Positions 48,323 to 60,407 of a stretch of 64,000 nucleotides of DNA are shown in pieces; position 1 is the stretch's first letter, and each line of letters opens with the position of its first letter. The notes beneath the pieces are model-generated. The model was not told where the DNA came from. It saw nothing but the letters and a program-made list of their open reading frames with translations, and searched no databases. The stretch comes from Plantago major (taxonomy: Eukaryota; Streptophyta; Magnoliopsida; Lamiales; Plantaginaceae). The position numbers and the translations under genes are program-made. The stretch covers positions 63,973,035-64,037,034 of the forward strand of contig CM048844.1 in NCBI GenBank assembly GCA_026545765.1, in the 5' to 3' direction.

Positions 48323-49287
48323 TGTTGGGAAATTTCTTGCGAATTTGTTGGGAAATTTGTTGGGAAATTTCTTGAGAAATTTGTTAGGAATTTTTGTTAG
48401 ATATTTTTCAAAGAATATCTGTTTAGTTTTGATCAGCAACATGATGACTTATCTTAGTCTCAGAAAGGTGATTAGTACTCTTGGTTCACTTGAACATTGT
48501 AAAAGAGGAAACCCACTAAGTATGATAGTCTAGCTAATCTTGTATAGGATGTTAGGTCTCAAATTGTAATTTTTATTTCATGAAGAGAAGACCAAGAAGA
48601 AGACATCCAAGCAGAAAGCTCAACGACATTGAAGACTTGAAGAAAACTGCACAAGATTACTGAATCTGTTGTTCAGATATCTTAGCCAGATATCTTGAAG
48701 ACACGAATAGTTTCTAACAAACTGTGTCACAAGAGATATCTGAGAAATAAGAGACATATCTGAAAACAAGGAAAGTGTCCACAGATATCTATTCTCAGAT
48801 ACCTTGAGCTTTAACCACATTTACGAAAAGAAATATATATTGCAAACAAAGTTGTTTCAATAAACAAGTGGTATCGAAGAATGAAGATAAGGACGTGCAA
48901 AGAATCGAGATAACACTAGTCTACGATACAAAGCATAGTTCCGTTGACACTCTGAGGACAAAAGTATAGTACAATGCATTTAATGCAGACGGAGATGTGC
49001 GAATAAAAGCAATGACTCGAGAAGAAGACAAAACTTTCATAAGATTATATACGAGATATCGATAGTTTGAATTTGAGCCTAACGGATACTATTCAAACGG
49101 CACTCAAATTCATCTATAAATATCAACACTTAGACTGCTTGAGAGAACACACAGAACCTTAGACACACCTTGAACTGCATACGAACGCTGAACGTCTTAC
49201 TCTCTCAAAGCAACTTACTTACTCACAAAGCTTTCTGTTGCGACCAAAGCTTTTGATCTTGAGTAACACTGAAGTTCTAAGTGTCCG
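48323..49287 (+). repeat. 5' LTR of element C, truncated
   Basis: Matches the first 920 or so bases of the 3' LTR at 60423. It starts TGTTGGGAAATTTC, about 60 bases further out than the TGTTAGGAA start of LTRs A and B. TATAAATA is at 49115-49122. It breaks off after AAGTTCTAAGTGTCC and joins gag sequence, so the hairpin array and U5 are missing. Confidence 0.92.
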
Positions 49288-50280
49288 AATCTGAGAGAAA
49301 GGATGCTGAAAATGCATTTCTCAAAGCTCAGATATCTGAGACTGAAAAGTCACATGAAAAAGCAATGGCTGAGTTACGAAAGAATTATGAAAATCTTCTT
49401 TCTGAAAACAAGGAACTCAAGAAGAAAGAACTATCTTTTCAATCTTATGCCAAAGCTAGTGACACTCTTACTGAAGTACAATCTTACTTATGAGATCCTT
49501 CAGAAAAGAAAGGACTTGGGCTGAATACACAGACAGATTGTTCTACTACTCTGAATAAGAGTGAGGAAAGAAGAACATTTGTAAGTACTCAGCAAGACGG
49601 TTCCCATGCAATCTATAGTATCGGTGAGAAGACAAAGATTGTTGACAAAGGAAAGGCAGTTGCAACTAAACCTTTGTGGGAAAAACAAGTCAAAAACAAA
49701 AGCTGTTAGATGCGTCTACGAAAAGAAACACAACTTTGAAAAGTGTAAACACCCACGATGCTATGTCTCTCAAAAGGTAGAATTGCAGAGGCAAATTCTC
49801 CCATGTCACTTTTACGGAAAGAAATTGGATCAACCGAGACTAGCAAAGTCTGTTGAGAAAAGATCTCGAGATAGCTTCAAGTGCTCGAAGCGGTATTGGC
49901 TACAAAGGCATCGGAAAACAACTTGCTCATGAGTACAAGGGAGCAAGAACGATGGTCGAAAAGCTAGAATTGCTCAAAGCAATTATCGAAGTGGAAGTTA
50001 AATCAAACTGAAAATCAATGCCGTGCTAGAAGAAATCGGCAAGAAAGGCTAAGTTCTTTGAAAAGCAAACTCGAAACTGACAGTATCTGAAAGCATCTTA
50101 TGGAGCACCTAGGAACACACCAAGGAAGAAAATAATTCTTACTAATGATAACATTCATTCAAATAGAATTCCTCCTTACGTTCCTGTCAGACAAAAGCAT
50201 ATTTCAAAGAAATTCATACAAAAATGGATTCCTACTGGAAGAACTTTTAATTCTGACGGTTCCATCAAAGATATGAGAAC
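49288..50280 (+). pseudogene. gag: gag remnant of element C
   Basis: Begins directly after the LTR break with the coiled-coil part (SENKELKKKELSFQSYAKAS; 49281-49493) found in B. The UBN2 core and zinc knuckle are deleted. A decayed stretch up to the protease follows, with the Cys/His-like pieces seen in B recognisable in 49606-49932 (EKCKHPRCYVSQK). Confidence 0.8.
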
Positions 50281-50302
50281 CTAATCTCCTGTTTCCTGTT
50301 GT

Positions 50303-53300
50303 GTGCAGAATGCCTCCTGGACTAAAGCACAATGGCTATTTGATAGTGGATGCGGAAAGCACATGACAGGAGACAAAGCAAATCTGGTTGATTACAAAGC
50401 TTGCAACACAGGACCAGATATTAGATTTCTTTGGAGAATTAAATCCCTCTCTGGGATTTGGCAACGTCAAATTGGGGACTTTAATAATCACTGACGTATT
50501 ACATGTTAAGGATTTGAAATATAATCTATTTAGCATGAGCCAGTTTGCAGACAAGGGTTTCACTATAAAATTCAAGGCTAAATACTGCAAACTAATTGAC
50601 AATGAGTCAAAGCAGACAGTCTTAGTTGGTCGGCGGAAAGGCGGTCTTTATGTTGCCGATTGGGCATCTGCCACAACTGAAGAATGTCTCATGGTGAGTC
50701 AATCTGGTCACACAGAAGAGCACTGATTATGGCACAAAAGAATGAGTCACTTGAACTTCAAAACTCTGAATAGACTTGCCAAGAAAGAGTTAGTGGTTGG
50801 CCTTCCCAGAACATCTTTCAGAAAGGATGGTATCTGTTCTGCCTGTCAGATGGGGAAACAATCTAAAATCTCTTTCAAGTCCAAAATCAGACACTCTAGT
50901 GTTAGACCACTGCAACTTTTACACATGGATCTTTTTGAATCATCTGTAACTAGTTATGTAGGAAAGAAGTATGAATGCAGTTGTGGTAGATGACTTCTCA
51001 AGATTCACTTGGGTTGTCTTTCCAAACACAAATCGATGCGTGGTGGAGATACCAAACTTCTTTGAAAAAGCTTGAAGTCATGAAAAATGACAAGGTATCT
51101 GCAATCAGAACAGACCATGGTACTGAGTTTGTCAACCAGTACATAAAGGAGTTTTGTACCTGCAAAGGTATACAACACCAATTTTCCTTTGTAAGAACAC
51201 CTCAACAAAATGGTGTTGCAGAAAGGAAGCAGAACCATAAAGAAGCTGCAAGGACAATGCTAATGCGACCTTTGAAATAAGTGAAATTTATTGGGTTGAA
51301 GCTGTAAACACAGCCTGCTACACTCAGAACAGATGTTTGATAAACAAACACCATGACAAGACCCCCTATGAAATCTTGGTTGATAGACCCCCTAATATCA
51401 AACATCTGAGAGTATTTGGTTGTAGATGTTTTATTCTAAACAATGGGAAAGATTATCTGAGAACATTTCAACCAAAGGCAGATGAAGGTGTTTTTCTTGG
51501 CTATTCCACAAACAGCAAAGCCTCTGAGTTTACAACAAAGAACAAAGAAAATTGAAGAATCGGTTCATGTTGTATTCTATGAAGGAAGTAAGAAAACACC
51601 TCCTATTGATGAACTCTCGAGAAGGTTCAAAGAATTATTACCGAGGATTCTAAAGAAGAATCCTCGAAAGGAAAAACATCATTATGGAAAGTGAGGATGA
51701 CTCGGCGAGAAAAGCTTGAAAAGCCTAGTAACAACAAGATGACTCACGACATGATGAGGAATTTCCTATGAGTTTTCGAAATGGAGCAGTTCTGAGAACC
51801 TTCATCATGAAGAGGTATCTGAAAATAAGAATGCTGAAATGCATGTTTCAGATATCTTTAACACTGAAAATGTGTCAGATATCCATGACATTTCCCATAT
51901 GTCAGATATCTCAGATACTGAAAAAGTATCAAATCAAAATCTTAGTGATTCACATTCAGATCACCTGGATATTAATCCTACTAGCACTAAACCTATGATG
52001 AAATGGATCAAAGATCATCCTACAAAGGATATAAGTGGACCAATTAATCAGGGTGTTAGGACTAGGAGAGCAATAGCTGAAAATGCTAACTCTCTCTTTG
52101 GATGTTTCATCTCAAATATTGAACCTAAAAATATAGAAGAAGCATTAGGAGACCAAGACTGGATCTCTGCAATGCAAGAAGAGTTGGATCAATTTGAGAG
52201 AATTAAAGTCTGGAAACTAGTTCCATTTATAGAAGGAATATCTGTGATTGGAACTAAATGGGTTTTCAGAAACAAGATGAACGAATCTGGTGAAATAACC
52301 AGAAACAAAGCAAGATTGGTTGCCAAGGGATTTACTCAGACTGAAGGCTTAGATTTTGACGAATCATATGCACCAGTTGCCAGATTGGATGCAATAAGAC
52401 TCTTTATAGCCTTTGCAGCTCATAAATATTTCAAAGTTTATCAGATAGATGTTAAAAGTGCATTCTTAAACGGTGAACTTGCAGAAGAAGTTTATGTTGA
52501 GCAACCACCTGGCTTTGAAGTTTTCTCAGAAAGTAGAATGGTCTATAAACTACAGAAAGCTCTGTATGGACTGAAACAGGCTCCAAGAGCATGGTATGAC
52601 ACTTTGGCCAAATACCTTATGGAAAGTGGTTTCAAGAAAGGTGAAGTTGATAAAACTTTATTTACCTTAAATCATGATGGGAAACTACTCTTAGTTCAAG
52701 TATATGTTGATGACATCATATTTGGATCTAAGGACAAGCAACTTTGTAATGACTTTGCAAATCTCATGAAAAGCAAGTTTTAGATGAGCATGATGGGAGA
52801 AATGAATTATTTCCTAGGATTGCAAGTCAAGCAACTCAATGATGGAATATTCATTAGTCAAACAAAGTATGCAAAAGATATGCTCACAAAATTCAATCTT
52901 AAGCCTTACGAAAGAATGCTAAGATACCTATGAGCATAGGAACCAAAATGACCTATACTGAATCAGACAAGAGTGTTGAAGAACATAAGTATAGGAAATT
53001 GATAGGTTCACTACTTTACCTCACTGCAAGTAGACCTGATATTCAATATGCCGTTGGAGTATGTGCTAGATTTCAGACAAATCCAATGCAAATACACTAC
53101 AACATGGCTATGAAAATATTAAGGTATGTAAAGGGTACAGTAGATGTAGGATTGTGGTATTCTAAAGAAAGTGGATTGAGTTTATCTGGGTACTCAGACG
53201 CTGATTATGCTGGATCACTGCTTGATAGGAAAAGCACCTCAGGAACTTGCCAGTTTCTGGGTACTAGACTTATCTCATGGTTTAGCAAGAAGCAAAACTC

Positions 53301-53655
53301 AATTGCAACTTCTACCATAGAGGCTGAATATATTGCTGCTGGTTGTTGTGCAACACAAATTCTGTGGATACAACAACAACTTAAAGACTATGGACTCGAT
53401 GAGAAGAAGACTCCCATTTTTTGTGACAACACAAGTGCTATTGCGATTACACAGAATCCTAAATTTCATGCCAGAACAAAGCACATTGATGTTAGACATC
53501 ACTTCATCAGAGACCATGTTGAAAAGGGCAATATAGAGATACTCAAGATTGGCACTGAAGACCAACTTGCAGATATCTTCACTAAGCCACTACAAGAAAG
53601 TAGATTCTTAGCCTTAAGACATAGTCTTGGACTAATGGAACTACCAATGAACTGA
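50303..53655 (+). pseudogene. pol: pol of element C: protease, integrase, RT, RNase H
   Basis: Protease WLFDSGCGKHMTG at 50336 onward, a frameshift near 50430, a Trp codon turned to TGA near 50726, integrase in pieces at 50742-51694 (CSACQMGK, LHMDLFES, IRTDHGTEF, NGVAERK), then a long frame at 51839-52783 with the RT ([44 protein letters not shown]). A TAG at 52782 replaces a Glu codon. The last frame, 52930-53655, gives RNase H with GYSDADYAGS and LMELPMN. Active-site residues of RT and RNase H remain. Frameshift patches sit at 51000-51280 and 51610-51780. Confidence 0.93.
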
Positions 53656-53667
53656 AAGAGTTCAGGT

Positions 53668-53838
53668 ATCTGGAGCGGGCAACCAGAGAAGAGGTATCTG
53701 GAACGGGCAACCAGAGAAGAGGTATCTGGAACGGGTATCCAGAAAAGAGAAAAGAGAAATCTGGAACGGGTATCCAGAAGTCAAAAAGGCTAAAGAACAA
53801 AAAGATAGCTTAAGATCTCTGAGACGGGAACTCAGATA
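53668..53838 (+). other. Hairpin array after pol in element C, 5 units
   Basis: CTGG-AGCGGGCAA-CCAG (about 53670), CTGG-AACGGGCAA-CCAG (about 53698), CTGGA-ACGGGTA-TCCAG (about 53726), CTGGA-ACGGGTA-TCCAG (53761) and CTGAG-ACGGGAA-CTCAG (about 53818). The loop core CGGG is constant while the stems vary in pairs. Confidence 0.9.
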
Positions 53839-54480
53839 TCTGAATCACTCTATAAACCGGGAACACAAAAGAGAATAGTATAACTATCTGCAGTCAACTA
53901 CTCTCTTAAAACTAGCGTTATTTCTATCTTGATGAAAAACTTGGAAAAATCCTAAGTATAAGACAGATTCAGATGCGAACAGTGTCCTTGGTCATACAGA
54001 ATTGTGATTCAGATAGCAAGTCGCCAAAATTCATTAAATGGGCACAATTACATTTGCTGATTGTGATCATTCTTTGAAGAAGCAATGGTGACCCTCGATG
54101 AAATTATGCGATTGATCATGACGGTGGAAATTAATTCACGATAAATAGTGGGTATTGAAATTGACATGGCCCACTAAGCATTTAATGCCGAACTAGCTTT
54201 TGCTCACGCCTGTTTGCAAATCACAGAAACGTACACACAAAAATCAATTTGTATGTATTTGCCTGTTGGGATTCAACTGCTATATATATAGGATTTTGGC
54301 AAATGAAATCACTTTTGCCTAATCCGAAAATTTCATCTTGCACAAAAATAGCAAATCCTTCTCTTGATTCTCTGCAAACCCTCTACAATCTCTGCAAATC
54401 AAGATTAAGTTTTTTGAAAAGAATCTTGAATCAAATCTCTTTCAAACACCAATTTCAAATCCCTACACTATATAAAGAGA
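53839..54480 (+). promoter_or_regulatory. Promoter-like region before the accessory gene of element C
   Basis: ACATGGCCCACTAAGC at 54164-54179, then ATTTAATGC; TATATATATA at 54281-54290, continuing GGATTTTGGCAAA; and the ATG at 54481, about 190 bases on. The same parts and similar distances occur in A and B. The shorter TATA run here shows that the long (TA)n in A is a later expansion. Confidence 0.65.
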
Positions 54481-57400
54481 TGGCCTCCAAGAACACTTCA
54501 ACACGAAATCGAATCCTCCACCGATGCCGAAAAGCAAGCACGAGTTGATTATTGTAAACAATCATCGGTAGGAGTTTTAATCGACCATTGGACTTCAAGT
54601 CAGAATGATTTGGGGTGGTGCCATGGTTGAGAATACCTCATCTTGCAATAGAAAACAAACCGATGGAAAATTGATTCTTGACATGCTTGAAAAGGCACAA
54701 ATCAAGGGTTTTCTATCCGCTGCCCAAGTGGAATTTCATCACTCGATGTGTTGGAATTTTACAACAACTCGTGATTATTTCGTGTATCTGAAAACCGAAA
54801 TAGTGTCTATCAAAACCTCGATCGAGAAAGGAAATCCTTCTGGACTTAACAACCTTCTGTAAGTTGTTTGAGGTTCAAAATCTTGGAAAGGATTTTGAAA
54901 TAAACACCAAGGATGATGAACTCCTTGAAGGTGTTAAAGAACTTTACAGTGACGTGTGTGATCTTGAAAAATCAGATATACCCACTGAATTCAAGCTTGC
55001 TGACATCCGAACCAGACATCGGTTGGTTCACTGGGATGTAATGGCTTGCATTCTTCATAGATGCTTTGATGGTCTACAAGGAGGTGCTGACCAGATCAGC
55101 CAAGAACGATGGATCATGATGTTCTTGCTGAATCAACAAGACAAATTGGAGGTCGGAAACCCTTTTAACTGGGGAAAGTACGCCTTCACGAAATTCGTGA
55201 AGAAGATTCAAGGCTTCGAGCCTAAGATTGTCAAAGGACTAGCTGAGCCAAAGGCCACAGTAGGTTATGGTCTGAAGATATGCTACTTGCTAGAAAAGCT
55301 TGGCATTGAGCTCAGAGAGACGGCTGAAATAGCCAACAGTAACTTACTCTATAAATATGAGTATACAAATTTGATGAAAAAGGTTACTGGGTCTCAGAAA
55401 GGTCCTAAGAAGCGAAAGTCTGAAAAGATATCTGAAGAAAAGGTTGCGACCAAGAAGCCCAGAACTTCAAGAAAGAAGTCTGCTGGCAAATCAGATGACA
55501 CACCCAAAGAGGTTGTCAATTCTCAGATATCTGCAGGCATTGCCGATGAACTGATAATGGCAGATGAACTCATCAATGCTGCAAAAGAGTTATCAACTAC
55601 TGAACAAGTAGACTCAGCAAGAGAAAGTGCTTTCAGAAATGTTGCGACTAATGCAGAAAGCCATGCTGATGAACTCATAAATGCTGCCAAGAGTGGTGAA
55701 AAGCACCAAGCCCCATCTGCAGAAACCGCAGGAATAATGGACCAATCAGTTCCCAATGCTGATGAGAGCTCTGACAATGAAGATGATGAACTAGTCATCT
55801 CTCAAGTCCTAGAAAGAAAAGAGGGCTAAGGTTACTGAAAAAGTAACTGGTGATAAGGTATCTGAAGAAGAACCTGCACCACAGGTTGCTGAGACTATAG
55901 CAAAGGTTGTTGGTGCAAACACATCATCAGGGAATGCTTCTCTTGAACAACTTCACAAAGCCCTGATGAGTGGTATTTTAGTGCTGGCAGATGCTGATGG
56001 AAATGCCACATCTAAAAATCTGGAAGAACATTCTACTGATCAATCTTCTGCTTGCAGACAACCACAACAACCACAAACACAACAACCACAACAGCCACAA
56101 GTGGTTGATGAAATGGTAAATGAACTCCATTTCGAATTACCAGCAATACAGTATGCTGAAGAAAATCCTGTAATTGAGCAGGTTCCCCAACTCAATGAGA
56201 GGGATCAAACTGAGACATCTACTCAGAATGATCAACCAGGGGAGGCAACTGAGTTACATAATCAAGAAAGGTATGAAGTACCAGAAACTTCAAACAAAGA
56301 ATCTGCACTGGGACAAGACGACCAATGTATAGAAAGGTCATAAGTTCCAGAGACCAATCAGCCTGAAACTGCTCAGGTAAATGACTGGTTTAACTCTTAC
56401 CTTGTGAAAAATTTTATACTTATAAATCTTGTTACCTCATAAGAATTTCTTTGTTACAGGCTGAGTTAGAAACGCAGAAACAAGAGGAAGCTCAACTACT
56501 GAAAAAGAGGTCCCTTCAACCTCAACTCTTGAGAAATCTGAGCCTGTGCCACAGGTAAATGATTCTTAAAGAGAACTAATTTTTCAGTAAAAATGTTTAT
56601 GTGCTCATTCATGTTAAATGTTTCTAACAGGCTCCAACTGAGATGGAAGAAGATAAGGCAGAAATGCCAGAGACAAATCCATAGACCAACAAGGTTTCTG
56701 AAGAATACATCACTGAGCCTTCAAACATGAAGGTATATGACAATCAAGTGACAAGTATTCTTCATCTTGGGTTATCCTTTATCTCTTCTAATATTCAATA
56801 CTTTCTACTTACAGGCTATTTCAGAAGTAGAAATGCAAGGGGATAAAGTTGCGACTTCCCCTGCATCAATGGAAATTGATGAAGCCCCAAGGCAAAGACA
56901 TCACTCGAAGAACACTTAAAGCGCACAAGTTTCGAGAAAATGAATCTGAACTTCCTTTTGAGGAAGTAAGTAGCACAAATCAGAATTCATTAAAAGCATA
57001 TTTATGCATAGATTCTTTCAAACTATTTCCTAAGTATTGTATTCCTCTCAGGATCAAGAAAGAAAGGTTGCTGAGAACCAGACTTCAAAGTCTCCACCTC
57101 ACAACAAGATATCTGAGACACCAATTGTCTCAGTAGAACAAGTCTCTGAGCCTGAAGTACTTACTCAGGTAACATAGAAACTAAACTACACTTCTACTCA
57201 GATATCTACAAAAGTTTTGAAGCTCACTCAAAACTCTTTCTTTCAGGCTCAAACAGATGCAAAGCAGGTTCCCATTGAAGTGACAAGGGACCTACTTCAC
57301 TTCTTCAAAGCTCACACCCTGCTAAAGCATATTCAATGCTTCAAGAAATGGCAGAAGTTAAGGTGCTCTGATCTCTCTGAAATATTGAGAATCACTGATC

Positions 57401-60036
57401 AACCAACTAGACGAGCACGAGCTCTTGACCTGGAAACATATGTCCAAGCAATGTTCCCTACAGAACAATATACAGTTGCGACTTTACTACATAAGGACTT
57501 TTCCAGAGAAGTGGCGCATAGTTTGATACATGCCTTTGAATAGGCAGATGGTCAGACAAGATTACAAATGGCATTCAAGCCAGTCCTGCCCCAGACTCTG
57601 CAGTTTATACCTTCTGAACAAGAAGAAGTTAATGGGCAGAAGATCACTATCCCGGAAGTGATCAATCTTGTATATGAAGATGATGAGGAGGAAGAAATGA
57701 ATGAAAATTACTTTGATGAACCTCCCACTGACCATCACCAAAAGGATGATAATGACAAAAAGGATGATGATGATGCCACCGGGGGACGGAGGAATTTCAC
57801 GAGAAACAATGCCTCACCTTTGAAAAACCGAGATGACTTCACAGAAATCTCCGTCTTCATCACCTCAGAAATCTACTCATCCATCTTCTAACCAACACGC
57901 AGTTACTACTGAACAAGTAGTTGAGCTTTCTGAAGAAACAAATCAGAAAATACTAAACACTCAAACCAGATCTGCTCAACTCAGACAACTGTTGGAAGAA
58001 GAACAACAGCTCCATCTTCAACTGGAAGATCAAATAGCTAAATCCAGAGATAAGATTGATCAACTACAAGATCTATACTTAGAAGAAATGATTGCTTACT
58101 CGAAGTTAAAGAGCTACGGATCTCAGGCAAGAGATCACCAAAGAACTCGACATCAAGAAGTATCTGAAGTCAAGCATGATGCTAAGGCTGCATCATCTTC
58201 AAAAGAAGTACCATCCTCCTCCCAGAAAGGAAAGAAACCAATCTCTGAGATGGTTGCTGGACTCGATACAATCGATGAAAATGTCCAAGAGGATGAAGAT
58301 CACTGGGCTGATCACTCAGATGATGAAGAAGACAAGACTTTGGCAGAACACCGCAATGAACATTTAGCGGTTTCTCACTTGAAAAGGAAGCTGATTGCTC
58401 CTACAATATTCAAAGCGCCAAACGTCCACTCCCATGAATACATGAACAGGTGTCAAGTACTGACACAACTTAAAAAGGAGATGTCTTCACAGAACAAAGA
58501 AGTAATTGCCTCCGTCCCCTCTGAAATGAGAAAGTTCACTGAGCTCATCACTCAGAGAACAACTAGCATAGTCATTGCTTAGAAAGATCTGGGAATGATA
58601 AGGGACGATGATGCGTCTTTAGCTGAGAAAGCTTTCCAAGAGGCAAGTTACCTTCTTTGGAAGCAGATGCCATCCTAGGCCCATCAAGCGAGCTCAGATA
58701 AGGACAATGGACTTATCAAGCAAAATCAGGAGCTCAAAGCAGAACTTCAGAAGTTGGTCACTGCCTATAACTTTTTACAAGGGCATTTTGACTCTCTCTC
58801 AGATTCCTTTATGAGACTGAGTCAGACAACAATGACTAAGGGGGAAAGAAAGTACAAATCTGGACCTCAAAGTCAGGGGGAATGGGAAGAAGGAGATGAA
58901 AACAAGAAGAAATCTGGAGCTGGTGCGGCTCAGAAAGGAAGAAGAAAAACTTCCCAGCCACCACTCAGAATCAATGAACCCTCCTCAAGCCAAGTCATTG
59001 CAAATAGTAGCTTCCCGAAACCCACGAAGGAACCAAAATGGTAACAAGGGCCATGTACGAAACCTCCAAGGAGTACCAAGGCTCCAAGGAGAAGACAAGT
59101 TAGAGGATTGATGAATCTTGAAGAAGAATAAGAAGAAGGTCAAATCAAGTCCGGCAATGAAGAAGGTCAGAAACTCTCACAAGATCTAGTCTTGATGATG
59201 ATGAGAAGCGATGAAGATGAAGCTCCTCTTCACAGAAAAAGGAAAATTGAAAGCCTAACTGAGCCCATAGCTGCAAAGCCACTAGCAGCTAAAACACCCT
59301 CTGGAAATACCAAGTCTATCCAGGGTGGTGGTTCTTCAAGCAACAACCCCAAAGAGAATTCAAGACAGAGAAGGAGCGGTGAGTCGAGCAAAGACAAAGT
59401 CAACTTCCACTCAGGCCAGAAGAAGCCAAAATAGAGTATGTGAAGTATGACAATGATTCCTCTGTCTACAGGTGCATCAATCAAAAGAATGGCTATTGGA
59501 TTCTGGAACTTAAGCATCTACTGGTAAATTCAAGATTTCCAGAACCAATCCATAAACAACTTATGGCATGGAGAAAAGATAAGCCAACCTTGATCAACAC
59601 CAATCACATTAAAGCATGGTTGGATTTTGAAGTTGTCAAGAGAACTGAAGCCATGAAGAAGGACCTCTCTGATGAATGTCCATATGGAAAGCCAGATGAT
59701 GTGCACAGAATTCTGAATATCACAGGAACAGGCACAAGAGCAAGACTCGCTGTGGAACCCTATGAGTCGTTCTATCTGACAGAAGATCAATACAAGGGTG
59801 ACATCAGATATCTGAAGATTATCTACGAATACTTCAAGCTTTCAGATATCAGAATAGAGCATGCCTGGAAGTGGGGAAAGTACCTATGGGTCAAGCATTT
59901 TGTCAAGAAAAATCCTACCAAAACCTACAAAGAGGTATGTGGATTTGCCAGAGACACAGAAATGCTCGTCAGAACTCTTCTCTATGATTATTCTGATGAC
60001 ATCAAAAGGTTTGGAGATAGGAAATTTGCAGACTGA
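54481..60036 (+). pseudogene. Six-exon accessory (env-position) gene of element C
   Basis: Exons 54481-56376, 56460-56554, 56631-56732, 56815-56965, 57052-57168 and 57247-60036. Introns are 83, 76, 82, 86 and 78 bases, all GT..AG with T-rich 3' ends. Where frames are intact, junctions fall between codons. The N-terminal domain (54864-55400; HWDVMACILHRCFDGLQGGA, NPFNWGKYAFTKFVKKIQ, GLKICYLLEKLGIEL) resembles the 'putative plant transposon protein' family. An acidic, Lys-rich middle follows, then a second domain (DLETYVQAMFPTEQYTVATL), a coiled coil (QLLEEEQQLHLQLEDQIAKS) and a C-terminal domain from 59440 (YRCINQKNGYWILELKHLL; WKWGKYLWVKHFVKK). Damage: a scrambled patch at 54481-54880, stops at 56341 and 57541, and frameshifts near 55805, 57830 and 59030-59180. 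No signal peptide or clear membrane segment is visible, so 'env' describes its position only. Confidence 0.78.
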
Positions 60037-60407
60037 TCCATAGAGATACTGTTGAAGACTTGAAGATTGAAGACTTGAAGACTAGTCTATTAGGATGTTT
60101 ACTTGGAGCTTGGTTACTCCTGTTGTCCTAATTTACTATGTAGTTTTTGTATTTTTGCTGACTGAGCTTAATTGTATCATGTATTGAAGTTATCTGTAAT
60201 CTTTATTTGTAACTTATCTGAAGAACTTACTCTCATATAGTATTCTATAAAAGATAACTTGTCAGCAAAGATCACACCTTGTGATTTGGTTGATGTCTAC
60301 TTTCTGCACTTAATTATATGATTTGAAAGATCTTAAAAAATGATTAAGTGGTGTATTGTTTCCTCATCCAGATTTGTAATAGGGAATATAGTCATCGTTG
60401 ACTGATC
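60037..60407 (+). other. Region between the accessory gene and the 3' LTR of C
   Basis: Noncoding. A short tandem repeat, GAAGACTTGAAGATT-like, three times, lies at 60052-60083 just after the stop. Nothing else recognised. Confidence 0.6.

Noticed and set aside
54481-60036. Accessory protein as a true envelope glycoprotein
   Set aside because: I see no signal peptide or membrane anchor; only its position matches env-like ORFs.
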